A DNA stretch of 21,949 nucleotides from a virus: positions 1 to 21,949 of IMG/VR virus record IMGVR_UViG_3300022187_000283. The stretch is one strand, 5' to 3'. Below are positions 6,416 to 12,538 of this stretch, in pieces. The notes beneath the pieces were generated by a model that did not search any database, was not told the origin of the DNA, and saw only the letters and a program-made list of their open reading frames with translations. Every line of letters begins with the position of its first letter. The stretch's first letter is position 1. Both the position numbers and the translations under genes were made by a program.

Positions 6416-7117
6416 ATGAGCAAACAACTAATCAAACTACTAGCAGAAACTGGAAATACGAAACTGGACAAGACCAGGACTGATCAGATCTTGATTGCCG
6501 GATTGTCCCTTGCTCCTGCAATGGAGTCGGGAACTGAGCTTTGTCCCAGTAGATCAGAAGGATGTACTTCCGTATGTCTATTTGATCAGGGAAGAGGAAA
6601 GTTTTCTAACGTGAGACAGGCAAGAATCAAGAAAGCTCAACTGTTTTTAGAGAACAGAAGATTATTTCTAAGCACTCTGGAATCAGAGCTCGATGCCATT
6701 GAAAGGAAAGCAGAGAAGCAAGGGAAAACTCCTTTTGTTCGGTTGAATGTTCTTTCGGATGTTGCCTGGGAACTGGTAGCACCTAGTTTATTTAAACGAA
6801 AGATCAGGTTTTACGATTACACAAAACGATTTGATCGAATGGACCGATATCTGACAGGAAAGTTCCCTTGGAACTACGATTTGATTTTTTCGCGATCAGA
6901 GAAAAACGAGAGCTTCTGTTTAGATGTTTTGTCTTCTGGTGGAGTAGTCAACGTAGTTTGGAGAACGAGAGAAAGCATCCCTGATACCTGGTTCGGTTAT
7001 CACGTGATTAAAGAACAAGATGATACTGATGTCTGGTGGCTAGGAAAGGTCTCTCAAGTAGGTGGAGCCTTCGCAAAAGGTAGCGCAAAACAGGATACAA
7101 CTGGGTTTGTACTATGA
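6416..7117 (+). CDS. GP88-like phage protein with C-x6-C-x3-C cluster
   Basis: 233 residues from ATG at 6416, with AGAGGA five bases upstream; a TTG twelve bases earlier is inside the ribosome binding site. Motifs in order are LSLAPAMESG (30-39), Cys43-x6-Cys50-x3-Cys54, GRGKFSNVRQARIKKAQLF (59-77), RLNVLSDVAWE (109-119), FYDYTKRFDRM (132-142) and a C-terminal TTGFV (228-232). This set matches what I know as the phage gene product 88 family, found in mycobacteriophages and marine phages. Its biochemical role is not settled; the three-Cys cluster suggests metal or iron-sulfur binding, which is inference. It is the largest gene of the rightward operon, and its stop overlaps the next start (ATGA). 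Confidence 0.8.
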   Translation: MSKQLIKLLAETGNTKLDKTRTDQILIAGLSLAPAMESGTELCPSRSEGCTSVCLFDQGRGKFSNVRQARIKKAQLFLENRRLFLSTLESELDAIERKAEKQGKTPFVRLNVLSDVAWELVAPSLFKRKIRFYDYTKRFDRMDRYLTGKFPWNYDLIFSRSEKNESFCLDVLSSGGVVNVVWRTRESIPDTWFGYHVIKEQDDTDVWWLGKVSQVGGAFAKGSAKQDTTGFVL

Positions 7118-7293
7118 GAGTCGTAACTGTTTCCTGGAAAGCAGGGAAATTTATTGTAACAGATCAAGGAATCGTGATTTGGTCCGGACCTCCTGAGCTA
7201 TGGCACTTTCTACAAGATGCTATTCATGGCGCTGGAATTCGTTTTACTGATCAGCTAGCGATGCAAGAGTATTTGAAACACTATCCAAACTAA
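7114..7293 (+). CDS. Small protein of unknown function
   Basis: 59 residues (MRVVTVSWKAGKFIVTDQGI to QEYLKHYPN). The ATG overlaps the stop of the GP88-like gene, and eight bases after its stop an intrinsic terminator begins. Predicted strands (VVTVSWKAGKFIVTD, IVIWSG) precede a helix (PELWHFLQDAIHGAG). There is no Cys, and no motif is recognised. Confidence 0.65.
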   Translation: MRVVTVSWKAGKFIVTDQGIVIWSGPPELWHFLQDAIHGAGIRFTDQLAMQEYLKHYPN

Positions 7294-7300
7294 CTAACTG

Positions 7301-7322
7301 AACCCTCTCCGGAGGGTTTTTT
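7301..7322 (+). terminator. Intrinsic terminator inside the rightward operon
   Basis: AACCCTC-TCCG-GAGGGTT followed by further T residues forms a seven-pair hairpin with a U-tract. The next gene begins 13 bases later with no room for a separate promoter between, so it must be reached by read-through. Confidence 0.85.
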
Positions 7323-7335
7323 AATTTGAGGAACT

Positions 7336-7581
7336 ATGATCACGATATTTTCAGAAACACATCGAGACGCTTGTTTGTACAAATCAAGAACCATGGACCA
7401 GAACGTCTATGATCAACAGATCGGAAAGTATTTTCAGTTTGTCCAGGACAAGGCAAAGGCAAAAGGCATCGAACTGGAAATCATTGACCAACAAAGCACC
7501 CATTCATTCCGAGCAGAAACAGATCAAGAATATGAATTTATTTTCTATGGAGTTCCTACTTTTTGGCAATGGATAAACTGA
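7336..7581 (+). CDS. Acidic small protein of unknown function between two terminators
   Basis: 81 residues; the ATG follows GAGGAACT, the same leader sequence seen before the GP88-like gene. The protein is acidic and aromatic, with a long helix (VYDQQIGKYFQFVQDKAKAK) and a strand-rich end (EYEFIFYGVPTFWQWIN). No family is recognised. Its place between two intrinsic terminators implies lower or conditional expression than the five genes before it. Confidence 0.7.
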   Translation: MITIFSETHRDACLYKSRTMDQNVYDQQIGKYFQFVQDKAKAKGIELEIIDQQSTHSFRAETDQEYEFIFYGVPTFWQWIN

Positions 7582-7593
7582 TCTAACTATCCT

Positions 7594-7625
7594 GGGCAAG
7601 TTCTTCGGAGCTTGTCCTTTTTTTT
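7594..7625 (+). terminator. Intrinsic terminator with UUCG tetraloop ending the rightward operon
   Basis: GGGCAAGTTC-TTCG-GAGCTTGTCC gives a ten-pair stem (two G-U pairs) closed by a C(UUCG)G tetraloop and followed by eight T residues. It begins 12 bases after the last gene of the rightward operon. Confidence 0.9.
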
Positions 7626-7893
7626 GTGCTTTCTTCCTGGTATCTCCCAAAACTATCATCTATCGATGCTCAAATCTTCCGTCAGTCCGTTTTTCTGTTT
7701 CAAGACTAGTCAAGTATACCTTCGGAAAATATCCTGATCTCGAAAGATTTGAACAGAATCACAATTTTACTTGCTTTTCGTGGCTTTAAACCTGATTTGA
7801 CCCGTTCGATCTTGTATCTCGTTTGCATTCGGTTTGATTCTGATCCGCTCATGACCGCAAAAATTCTCACTTCCGCTCAGGACCGCAAAAATT
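7626..7893. other. Regulatory gap upstream of the XRE regulator
   Basis: No gene is supported in these 268 bases. It contains the direct repeat described separately and pyrimidine-rich DNA. A TTGACC at 7797-7802 could be a -35, but no good -10 is found at the right distance, so no promoter is called. Confidence 0.5.
7845..7893 (+). repeat. 28-bp-period direct repeat abutting the XRE gene start
   Basis: CCGCTCATGACCGCAAAAAT(T) at 7845-7865 recurs at 7873-7893 with a single T-to-G change (20 of 21 identical). The second copy ends exactly at the ATG of the XRE gene. Near-identical units that close to a start are a candidate operator, perhaps for autoregulation by that protein. Confidence 0.6.
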
Positions 7894-8238
7894 ATGGCTA
7901 AAAAACCTTTGATTGCTTCGACCGACTGTCTGCAGACCATGACCGATGAAGATTTCTTCGGAGACAAAAGTCCTGGGGAATGGTTACGTGGAATTAGAAC
8001 AGAACTCGGATTTACTCAGCAGGAACTATCAGATATACTCGGCTATACAAATGTTGAAATCAGTAAGTTTGAATCTGGAAACAGAAAATTCTCACAAGTG
8101 TTTAAAGTGGCTATGCTCCTGATGAAGATCATGTACGATTCGGAAGAACTGGAAAAACGGATCTTCGTTTCTCCACCACGGATGCACGATGCTTTGATCC
8201 AGGAAGCTACGGCTGATCGACCAAATGTGAGACTTTGA
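7894..8238 (+). CDS. XRE-family HTH transcriptional regulator
   Basis: 114 residues, one domain. Residues 30-57 (LRGIRTELGFTQQELSDILG, then YTNVEISKFE) form a classical helix-turn-helix of the HTH_3/XRE type; before it lies an acidic lead (MTDEDFFGDKSPGEWLRG), and after it a helix and a short tail. No peptidase or sensor domain is present, so it is Cro-sized. The ATG at 7894 directly follows the 21-bp repeat and no Shine-Dalgarno is visible, so the start could be leaderless; the Met at residue 16 has none either. It stands alone, behind the terminator of the rightward operon and convergent with the replication operon. A Cro-like role in the lysis/lysogeny choice is inferred. Confidence 0.85.
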   Translation: MAKKPLIASTDCLQTMTDEDFFGDKSPGEWLRGIRTELGFTQQELSDILGYTNVEISKFESGNRKFSQVFKVAMLLMKIMYDSEELEKRIFVSPPRMHDALIQEATADRPNVRL

Positions 8239-8245
8239 TTTTTTT

Positions 8246-8288
8246 TGATCAAAAGTGATTGACAGAACTCCGGTTTCCATGGTATCTT
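8246..8288 (+). promoter_or_regulatory. Operator overlapping a lone rightward promoter
   Basis: TGATCAAAAGTGATTG (8246-8261) is an operator-type pair, with a third TGAT ten bases upstream at 8236. It overlaps TTGACA (8259-8264), which with TATCTT (8283-8288) at an 18-base spacer forms a plausible promoter. It points into the 3' end of the oppositely transcribed helicase-like gene; no gene follows on this strand. Confidence 0.45.
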
Positions 8289-8314
8289 CCAGATCAGACG
8301 GTAACCCAAAAGAA

Positions 8315-8421
8315 CAGTACTTCGTTAATACAGTACTATTAATATGTATGGAACCGGAAAAACCTCGTTAAATTCCCTTATTGGCACCAAGTGTCACCGT
8401 GACAGTTAGCGAGCAGTGCCA
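8315..8421. other. Convergent intergenic stretch with repeats and nested inverted repeats
   Basis: Between the XRE gene and the converging helicase-like gene lie a direct repeat CAGTACT...TTAATA (8315-8330, 8331-8343) and a nested inverted repeat: TGGCAC (8382-8387) with GTGCCA (8416-8421), enclosing TGTCAC-C-GTGACA (8392-8404). The outer arm ends right at the helicase stop codon. It has no U-tract on either strand, so it is not a standard terminator. It could fold as the end of either transcript or be a protein site. Confidence 0.4.
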
Positions 8422-9747
8422 TTAAGAACATTTAAAACCTCTCGTAGACCGTTTCTCGACCATTACCATGGTCTCTTCAATCATTCCTGACTCCAGTAAC
8501 TGCTCCAGAATCTGAATTCTATATGCCTTTGGGATATGGTGACAGCTTCTGTTCAGTTCTCGGTTACTGATTCCATCCGGTTTCTCGGAAATCTTCTGAT
8601 AGATCTTGTTGATCCTCTGTTCATGTCTGGTTTCTCCCATTTCACCGGATGCTCGTTGACTTGCGTTTCGACAAAGATAGTTCGTTAGTTCCACAGACCA
8701 CTGCATGTGCTCTTCGGTGACATTCGGTAGTTGATACTGATACCCACTGATAGCGACCAGAAGTGCAGCTTTCCGACACATATCGTTTGCTCTCTTCCAG
8801 AGATCTCTAGCCTTGTTTACCGGATTCTGTGACTCTTCCTTCCAGTGCTTCTGTGCTTGACGCAGTACCTCGTTTGCTGCTTCTGTAGCCGTAATCACTT
8901 GGGGCATTGGAATCGTAGCATCTTCTCCCATCGAAACTCTCGGTAGAGAATACAGTCTCTTTAATTGCTGGACCATGGATTGATTCAAAACAGGTTCTTG
9001 TACGTTCTGCTCCTCCGGTGATTCCTCTCGGTTTTCAAAGATCCAGAATCGATTCAGAAATCCATTACTGATCAGATCCCCGTTCATCAAAGGCCAGAAT
9101 TGCTCTGGAGTCGATGTTCCATAGATCGTTACATGCGGCTGATGAATCACTTTCCGTCCTCCATCGGTCTTTGTCCAACCGGATCTGTAGGTTCCGTCAG
9201 AAAGGCCATAGAGTTTCATCAGAAGTTCTAGAATGCCAACGAGATACGGAGAACTACTACTCAACTGAGTTCGTTTCAGAAACTTTCCGAATTCATCTAA
9301 CAAAAAAAGTAATTGTGGCTGATTCGATAACTGATCGACTACTCCAGCATCACTACTGATTTCGTCTCCAGCAATCACTGAATCTGCTCCAGCAGCAACG
9401 AGATATCTATCGATCATTCTCCGACCATGTTCCTTTCCGGCAGCAGTCGGTGCTACAGAAAGACAATAGATATTTGCTCTCATTCCGGACTGTGACTTGA
9501 TCCGTTGTCCAACTAGGGAGCTGATGATCACCGAAGCTGCAGAGATCGATAACAACTTCTGTCGTTTGTAGCCACTGTCACAGATCATTTCTGCCAGTTC
9601 GCCTAAGAACCCTGGAGGATAGTCCAGTTCTGGAATCGGTTCTTCCACTTCTGCTGGAAATATTTCCTCTTCTACTTCTGGTCTCTTAATTCCCTGTCTC
9701 TTCAAAAATTCAATTGCTCTTTGATCACGGAGATCGTTACTCGACAT
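8422..9747 (-). CDS. DUF3987-type helicase/ATPase of phage replication
   Basis: 441 residues. A P-loop-like APTAAGKEHGR (99-109, Lys105), Walker B LLFLLDEFGK (146-155, Asp151/Glu152), a sensor-1-like TIYGTSTPE (207-215) and a candidate arginine finger NRF (232-234) place it in the ASCE ATPases. The overall arrangement is that of DUF3987 proteins, which are thought to be primase-helicase-type partners in phages and mobile elements. The C-terminal part (about 370-430) looks like a winged helix. AGGGAAGG precedes the ATG, which lies inside the end of the RusA gene (46-base overlap). It is the last gene of the early operon and the only replication motor visible; no polymerase is in this window. 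Confidence 0.82.
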   Translation of the reverse strand: MSSNDLRDQRAIEFLKRQGIKRPEVEEEIFPAEVEEPIPELDYPPGFLGELAEMICDSGYKRQKLLSISAASVIISSLVGQRIKSQSGMRANIYCLSVAPTAAGKEHGRRMIDRYLVAAGADSVIAGDEISSDAGVVDQLSNQPQLLFLLDEFGKFLKRTQLSSSSPYLVGILELLMKLYGLSDGTYRSGWTKTDGGRKVIHQPHVTIYGTSTPEQFWPLMNGDLISNGFLNRFWIFENREESPEEQNVQEPVLNQSMVQQLKRLYSLPRVSMGEDATIPMPQVITATEAANEVLRQAQKHWKEESQNPVNKARDLWKRANDMCRKAALLVAISGYQYQLPNVTEEHMQWSVELTNYLCRNASQRASGEMGETRHEQRINKIYQKISEKPDGISNRELNRSCHHIPKAYRIQILEQLLESGMIEETMVMVEKRSTRGFKCS

Positions 9748-10106
9748 CGTGCCTTCCCTTTGTCCATGGGTTTTCGGATTACTTCCAGTTCATCGATCTG
9801 AGAATCGTTGGTGTAGATATGACCTTCCATGGTGTCCAACAGTGCTTTCAATCTGCCGTCTATATCAAAAGACCTACGATCACCAGGAATCAGTTCTACG
9901 AGGATTCTGAGACGTTCTGTGGGGAAGGACGGGAGAAGAGTATCGGATGTTCCTGCATCGCTTAACTCCATGAGACCAACTAACGCTAGTTGATGAAATT
10001 CCCGTCCTTTTTTTGAAAGATAAACAGATCTACTTCGGAAGGAACTCCGGTAGTAAGTGTTTACCGAAGGAGGAAAAGGTAGTTCAAAACTCAGGTTCAT
10101 CGTCAT
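9702..10106 (-). CDS. rusA: RusA-like Holliday junction resolvase
   Basis: 134 residues. PFPPSVNTYYR (10-20) is the typical RusA opening. The acidic core FDIDGRLKALLD (80-91) supplies Asp81, Asp83 and Lys87, and NDSQIDELEV (100-109) supplies Asp101, matching the order D-x-D, K, D of the E. coli enzyme's catalytic site. RusA dimers cut four-way junctions symmetrically, here before packaging or during recombination. An ATG two codons downstream (10100) is an equally possible start. It overlaps both neighbours, the SSB-like gene by 23 bases and the helicase-like gene by 46. Confidence 0.93.
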   Translation of the reverse strand: MTMNLSFELPFPPSVNTYYRSSFRSRSVYLSKKGREFHQLALVGLMELSDAGTSDTLLPSFPTERLRILVELIPGDRRSFDIDGRLKALLDTMEGHIYTNDSQIDELEVIRKPMDKGKARCRVTISVIKEQLNF

Positions 10107-10497
10107 CAGTATCCATCACCGGAACCTGTGACAGTTTTTCCTTGTACTTCAGCACTTCGATGAATCCGTTCTGGTTCAATCCGAGTTCCACTGCTACGGT
10201 TCTGTTCAATAGATCATCCGTATTACTGAACGATCCTTCCAGACCACTGCAACGGGCTACTCTTCCCAGTTTCTTCTGAGCACTCTGACGAGTGGTTTCA
10301 CTAGCATGACCAACATTGAAATTATCCCAGACATGTCCATGATCGTTTGCTAACTTCATGTTCAGCATCCAGCCACCTTTCTTCGTTGGTTTGCTACCGA
10401 TGTATTGGATCTCGACCATGTGCTCCCCTGGGGGCAACGGAGTCGTTTGAATCATTTCTTTCGGGTATTCGATTTCGATTGAAAATCCTAAGTCCAT
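10084..10497 (-). CDS. DUF669-type single-strand-binding-like protein with SSB-style acidic tail
   Basis: 137 residues from ATG at 10497, with AAGGAG six bases upstream; 17 more codons are open upstream but lack a start signal. PLPPGEHMVEI (20-30), KKGGWMLNMKLA (39-50) and HVWDNFNVGHASE (55-67) follow the pattern of DUF669 proteins, which sit in phage recombination operons. The chain ends DTDDDEPEF, an acidic tail with terminal Phe like the tip of bacterial SSB that recruits partner proteins. A single-strand-binding role for the phage operon is therefore likely by inference. Neighbours are a small membrane protein upstream and RusA downstream. Confidence 0.85.
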   Translation of the reverse strand: MDLGFSIEIEYPKEMIQTTPLPPGEHMVEIQYIGSKPTKKGGWMLNMKLANDHGHVWDNFNVGHASETTRQSAQKKLGRVARCSGLEGSFSNTDDLLNRTVAVELGLNQNGFIEVLKYKEKLSQVPVMDTDDDEPEF

Positions 10498-10507
10498 AGA
10501 TTTCTCC

Positions 10508-10627
10508 TTAGAGTTGATTGAACACTCTTGTCCAAAAGTTGAGCGCATTGATGATCGCTGGAGTCAGTAGCAGGAAAGCTAGTGAGGCCAACGTGAGGAA
10601 AACAGAAAATCGAAGTGTTGCATCCAT
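10508..10627 (-). CDS. Single-span small membrane protein
   Basis: 39 residues from ATG at 10627, with GGAG five bases upstream. FSVFLTLASLAFLLLTPAII (about 7-26) is a membrane-spanning segment, followed by NALNFWTRVFNQL. A longer frame to 10711 exists but has no ribosome binding site. Small membrane proteins in early operons often act on the host (exclusion or cell-envelope control), but nothing in this one shows which. The 124 bases between it and the next gene upstream hold no other gene. Confidence 0.6.
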   Translation of the reverse strand: MDATLRFSVFLTLASLAFLLLTPAIINALNFWTRVFNQL

Positions 10628-10751
10628 TGCTACTCCATGTGTGGGAGACAGGGCCATCGTAGAGAAATGCGGAACTCTCGTATTGATTAACCAGTAATGA
10701 ATTCGGACCATTTATTTAGGGAGGAAGGCCCACTGGCTATACCCTGTCTGA

Positions 10752-10970
10752 TTAGTCTGCTAAGTTTCGTTGTTGGTCCCAATCGTTAAAGGCAATGACA
10801 TAACGTTCTGCAGCTTCCACTAGATCCGAGGGAACGGTTTCCCTTCTGTCTTCCTGGAGTAATCGCAGATACACTTGCCAAGTCATCACGCAATAAAGAT
10901 TTTGGATCTCTTGTAGAGAGACTCCGACTTTTCTTTCCATGATCATGTCTTCCAGATATCCTTCGATCAT
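10752..10970 (-). CDS. Small helical protein of unknown function
   Basis: 72 residues (MIEGYLEDMIMERKVGVSLQ to DWDQQRNLAD), helical and slightly acidic, with one Cys. Its ATG overlaps the ERF gene's stop as ATGA, so it is in the recombination operon and translationally coupled to the annealing protein. No family is recognised; a helper of the recombination set is possible. Confidence 0.7.
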   Translation of the reverse strand: MIEGYLEDMIMERKVGVSLQEIQNLYCVMTWQVYLRLLQEDRRETVPSDLVEAAERYVIAFNDWDQQRNLAD

Positions 10971-11425
10971 CGTTTCACTCCGGTTCTCGGCATCGGAGGT
11001 CCAGCACTGATTGGCATAGAAGCATTCCCATCATCATCCATGTCTCCAGCTAGACCCAGAATGCTCTGGTAACAGTACCTCCGTGCATACGTAATTGCTG
11101 AACCGTCTCCCTGGGGATCATCCTTGTGTGTTGGCAACGAATACTCTGATACGATCCATTGACCTGATGAATGAGACAGTCTGGAGACCAACTTAGAACT
11201 CGTTGGATGCTGCTGAAGAGAGAGTCCATGTTTAGCGAGAACCGGAGTTGCTGCTTTCAAAAGTGCGGACAGAGAAGTAAAACTGTTTCTGAAATGGGGA
11301 TTCGTTCCGTCTTTTTCTACGAGAGCACTCATCTCTTCTTTGACCTTGGCGAGTGCCTTGTCGAGTTCCTGGGTATCCAGTGAAGTCGTTAGGTCTTCTG
11401 TGATCTTCAGAATGTTTTCACTCAT
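10967..11425 (-). CDS. erf: ERF-family single-strand annealing protein
   Basis: 152 residues. A helical N-terminus (about 18-45) leads to NPHFRNSFTSLSALL (42-56) and LAKHGLSLQQHP (63-74). The hallmark GSAITYARRY (108-117) and LGLAGDMDDDGN (123-134) follow. These are the signature blocks of the ERF (P22 essential recombination function) family, which anneals complementary single strands, here probably with the 5'-3' exonuclease three genes upstream, as in lambda Red-like systems. AGGAA precedes the ATG. The end overlaps the next gene by four bases. Confidence 0.93.
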   Translation of the reverse strand: MSENILKITEDLTTSLDTQELDKALAKVKEEMSALVEKDGTNPHFRNSFTSLSALLKAATPVLAKHGLSLQQHPTSSKLVSRLSHSSGQWIVSEYSLPTHKDDPQGDGSAITYARRYCYQSILGLAGDMDDDGNASMPISAGPPMPRTGVKR

Positions 11426-11663
11426 ATCTTTCCTTGAGAAGTCGGTGACAAAATACGAGGATTGAGGATGCCAACCGATAGTTTTTTAAATGAATCTGTG
11501 ACTGAGCTAACTGAAAGGCTTCCAGTAGTTCTTCATCGTCCCAATCTACTTCCATCTTCTCCGGTATTAACGAGAGATCGGAGGCTTTGAGTGTCTCCAT
11601 GACCATTTCCTCCATGTAGTTCGGTCCTTTCATCAGTGATTTTGCTTTATCCAGGGTCATCAT
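11418..11663 (-). CDS. Small acidic protein of unknown function
   Basis: 81 residues, helical and acidic in the middle (VDWDDEELLEAFQLAQSQI, 39-57), with N-terminal MMTLDKAKSLMKGPNYMEEM. Its start and the stop of the zinc-knuckle gene share one base, and its end overlaps the ERF gene by eight. The operon context suggests a partner of the recombination proteins, but no motif is recognised. Confidence 0.72.
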   Translation of the reverse strand: MMTLDKAKSLMKGPNYMEEMVMETLKASDLSLIPEKMEVDWDDEELLEAFQLAQSQIHLKNYRLASSILVFCHRLLKERYE

Positions 11664-12538
11664 TACTGCTCCATGGTAATGGGTGAGTGACAGAAACCGA
11701 CTGATAGCTTCGTAATTTTTCCTCCTTTCTTTAAATAGTTTTGAATTTGATCCTTAAAATCCGAGGACTCTACGGAAGAGTCTGTCGGTTCCAGATCGAT
11801 GAAATGTCTTTTCTGTAAACGGGTCCAAGGACTGCTGAAGAAGTCGTTGCTCTCCGGTTCAAAGATGATGTCGGATTCCGGTGCATTGAACTTCTGTCGG
11901 TTCATTTTGATCTGCTGAAGATCCTTGGAACATCGATCACAAATCTTCGCCTTGGAATTCCTTGATAGAACCCGTTGTTTACATCGAGAACAGGGTCTGT
12001 TCGGATTCTCCTTGTATCGTTCTCGGTCCCGAAAGTTTCTGACTAATTGTTTGCACTGAGGGCTACAGTAGATCTGGTTGGAGTTCTTCTGAATGAATAG
12101 CTTGGAACAAGTTGATACTGCACAATGGACCTTTTTTCTGTTCAACCACTTCTCGTTTTCAACTACTCTTTCGTTCCCTCTCTGACAGATCGTGCTACAG
12201 AAGCGTTTATTCGGATGAACATCTTTGAATTTCCGGTTACAGTGCCGGTAGGCACAGGTCTTCTCTGGTTTTTCCTTCAGTCTTACTGCACGTTCTTCTC
12301 GTTTCTTCTTTAGAAACTTTTGATAGAACTTCTTACTTCCGACTTTCCGGCATTCTTTGGAACAGTAGACATTGATATTCGTTTTCGGTTGGAAAGTGCT
12401 ATTGCAGGTTGCACAGCTACTAGGTTTTAGCCTCGTATGCCTCCGTACATACATTTCATAAGTACAAGGATCTCCACAATACTTCTGGTTATTGACTTTT
12501 ATTGACATCTCCTTCTGGCATAGTTTGCACTGCTTCAT
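11663..12538 (-). CDS. Protein with five tandem four-Cys zinc knuckles and a GGKITKL tail
   Basis: 291 residues, basic. Five four-Cys modules are spaced along residues 4-203: Cys4/7/21/25, Cys42/45/59/63, Cys95/100/114/118, Cys139/144/158/162 and Cys183/186/200/203. In every one exactly 13 residues separate the second and third Cys, and the third is usually in a Y/F-C-S-x-x-C context (VYCSKEC, RFCSTIC, IYCSPQC). This fits repeated treble-clef/zinc-ribbon folds, which often bind DNA, RNA or proteins. An acidic linker follows, then IQNYLKKGGKITKLSVG (265-281), a C-terminal motif I know from other small phage and plasmid regulators. It lies between the exonuclease and ERF genes (ATGA overlap upstream). 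Function is not established; a nucleic-acid-binding regulator or recombination mediator is possible. Confidence 0.82.
   Translation of the reverse strand: MKQCKLCQKEMSIKVNNQKYCGDPCTYEMYVRRHTRLKPSSCATCNSTFQPKTNINVYCSKECRKVGSKKFYQKFLKKKREERAVRLKEKPEKTCAYRHCNRKFKDVHPNKRFCSTICQRGNERVVENEKWLNRKKVHCAVSTCSKLFIQKNSNQIYCSPQCKQLVRNFRDRERYKENPNRPCSRCKQRVLSRNSKAKICDRCSKDLQQIKMNRQKFNAPESDIIFEPESNDFFSSPWTRLQKRHFIDLEPTDSSVESSDFKDQIQNYLKKGGKITKLSVGFCHSPITMEQ

Noticed and set aside
7767-7967. Minus-strand 66-codon frame over the XRE start
   Set aside because: It covers the direct repeats and the XRE N-terminus in antisense and has no start signal.
8043-8309. Minus-strand 88-codon frame opposite the XRE gene
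   Set aside because: Antisense of a clear HTH coding region; the translation has no recognisable features.
8344-8409. A 21-codon plus-strand frame MYGTGKTSLNSLIGTKCHRD(S) with a P-loop-like GTGKTS
   Set aside because: No ribosome binding site, an in-frame stop six codons upstream, no further ATPase motif; probably chance, at most a vestige.
8382-8421. Intrinsic terminator for the helicase-like gene
   Set aside because: The nested inverted repeat has no U-tract next to it on either strand, so it was listed only as a structured element.
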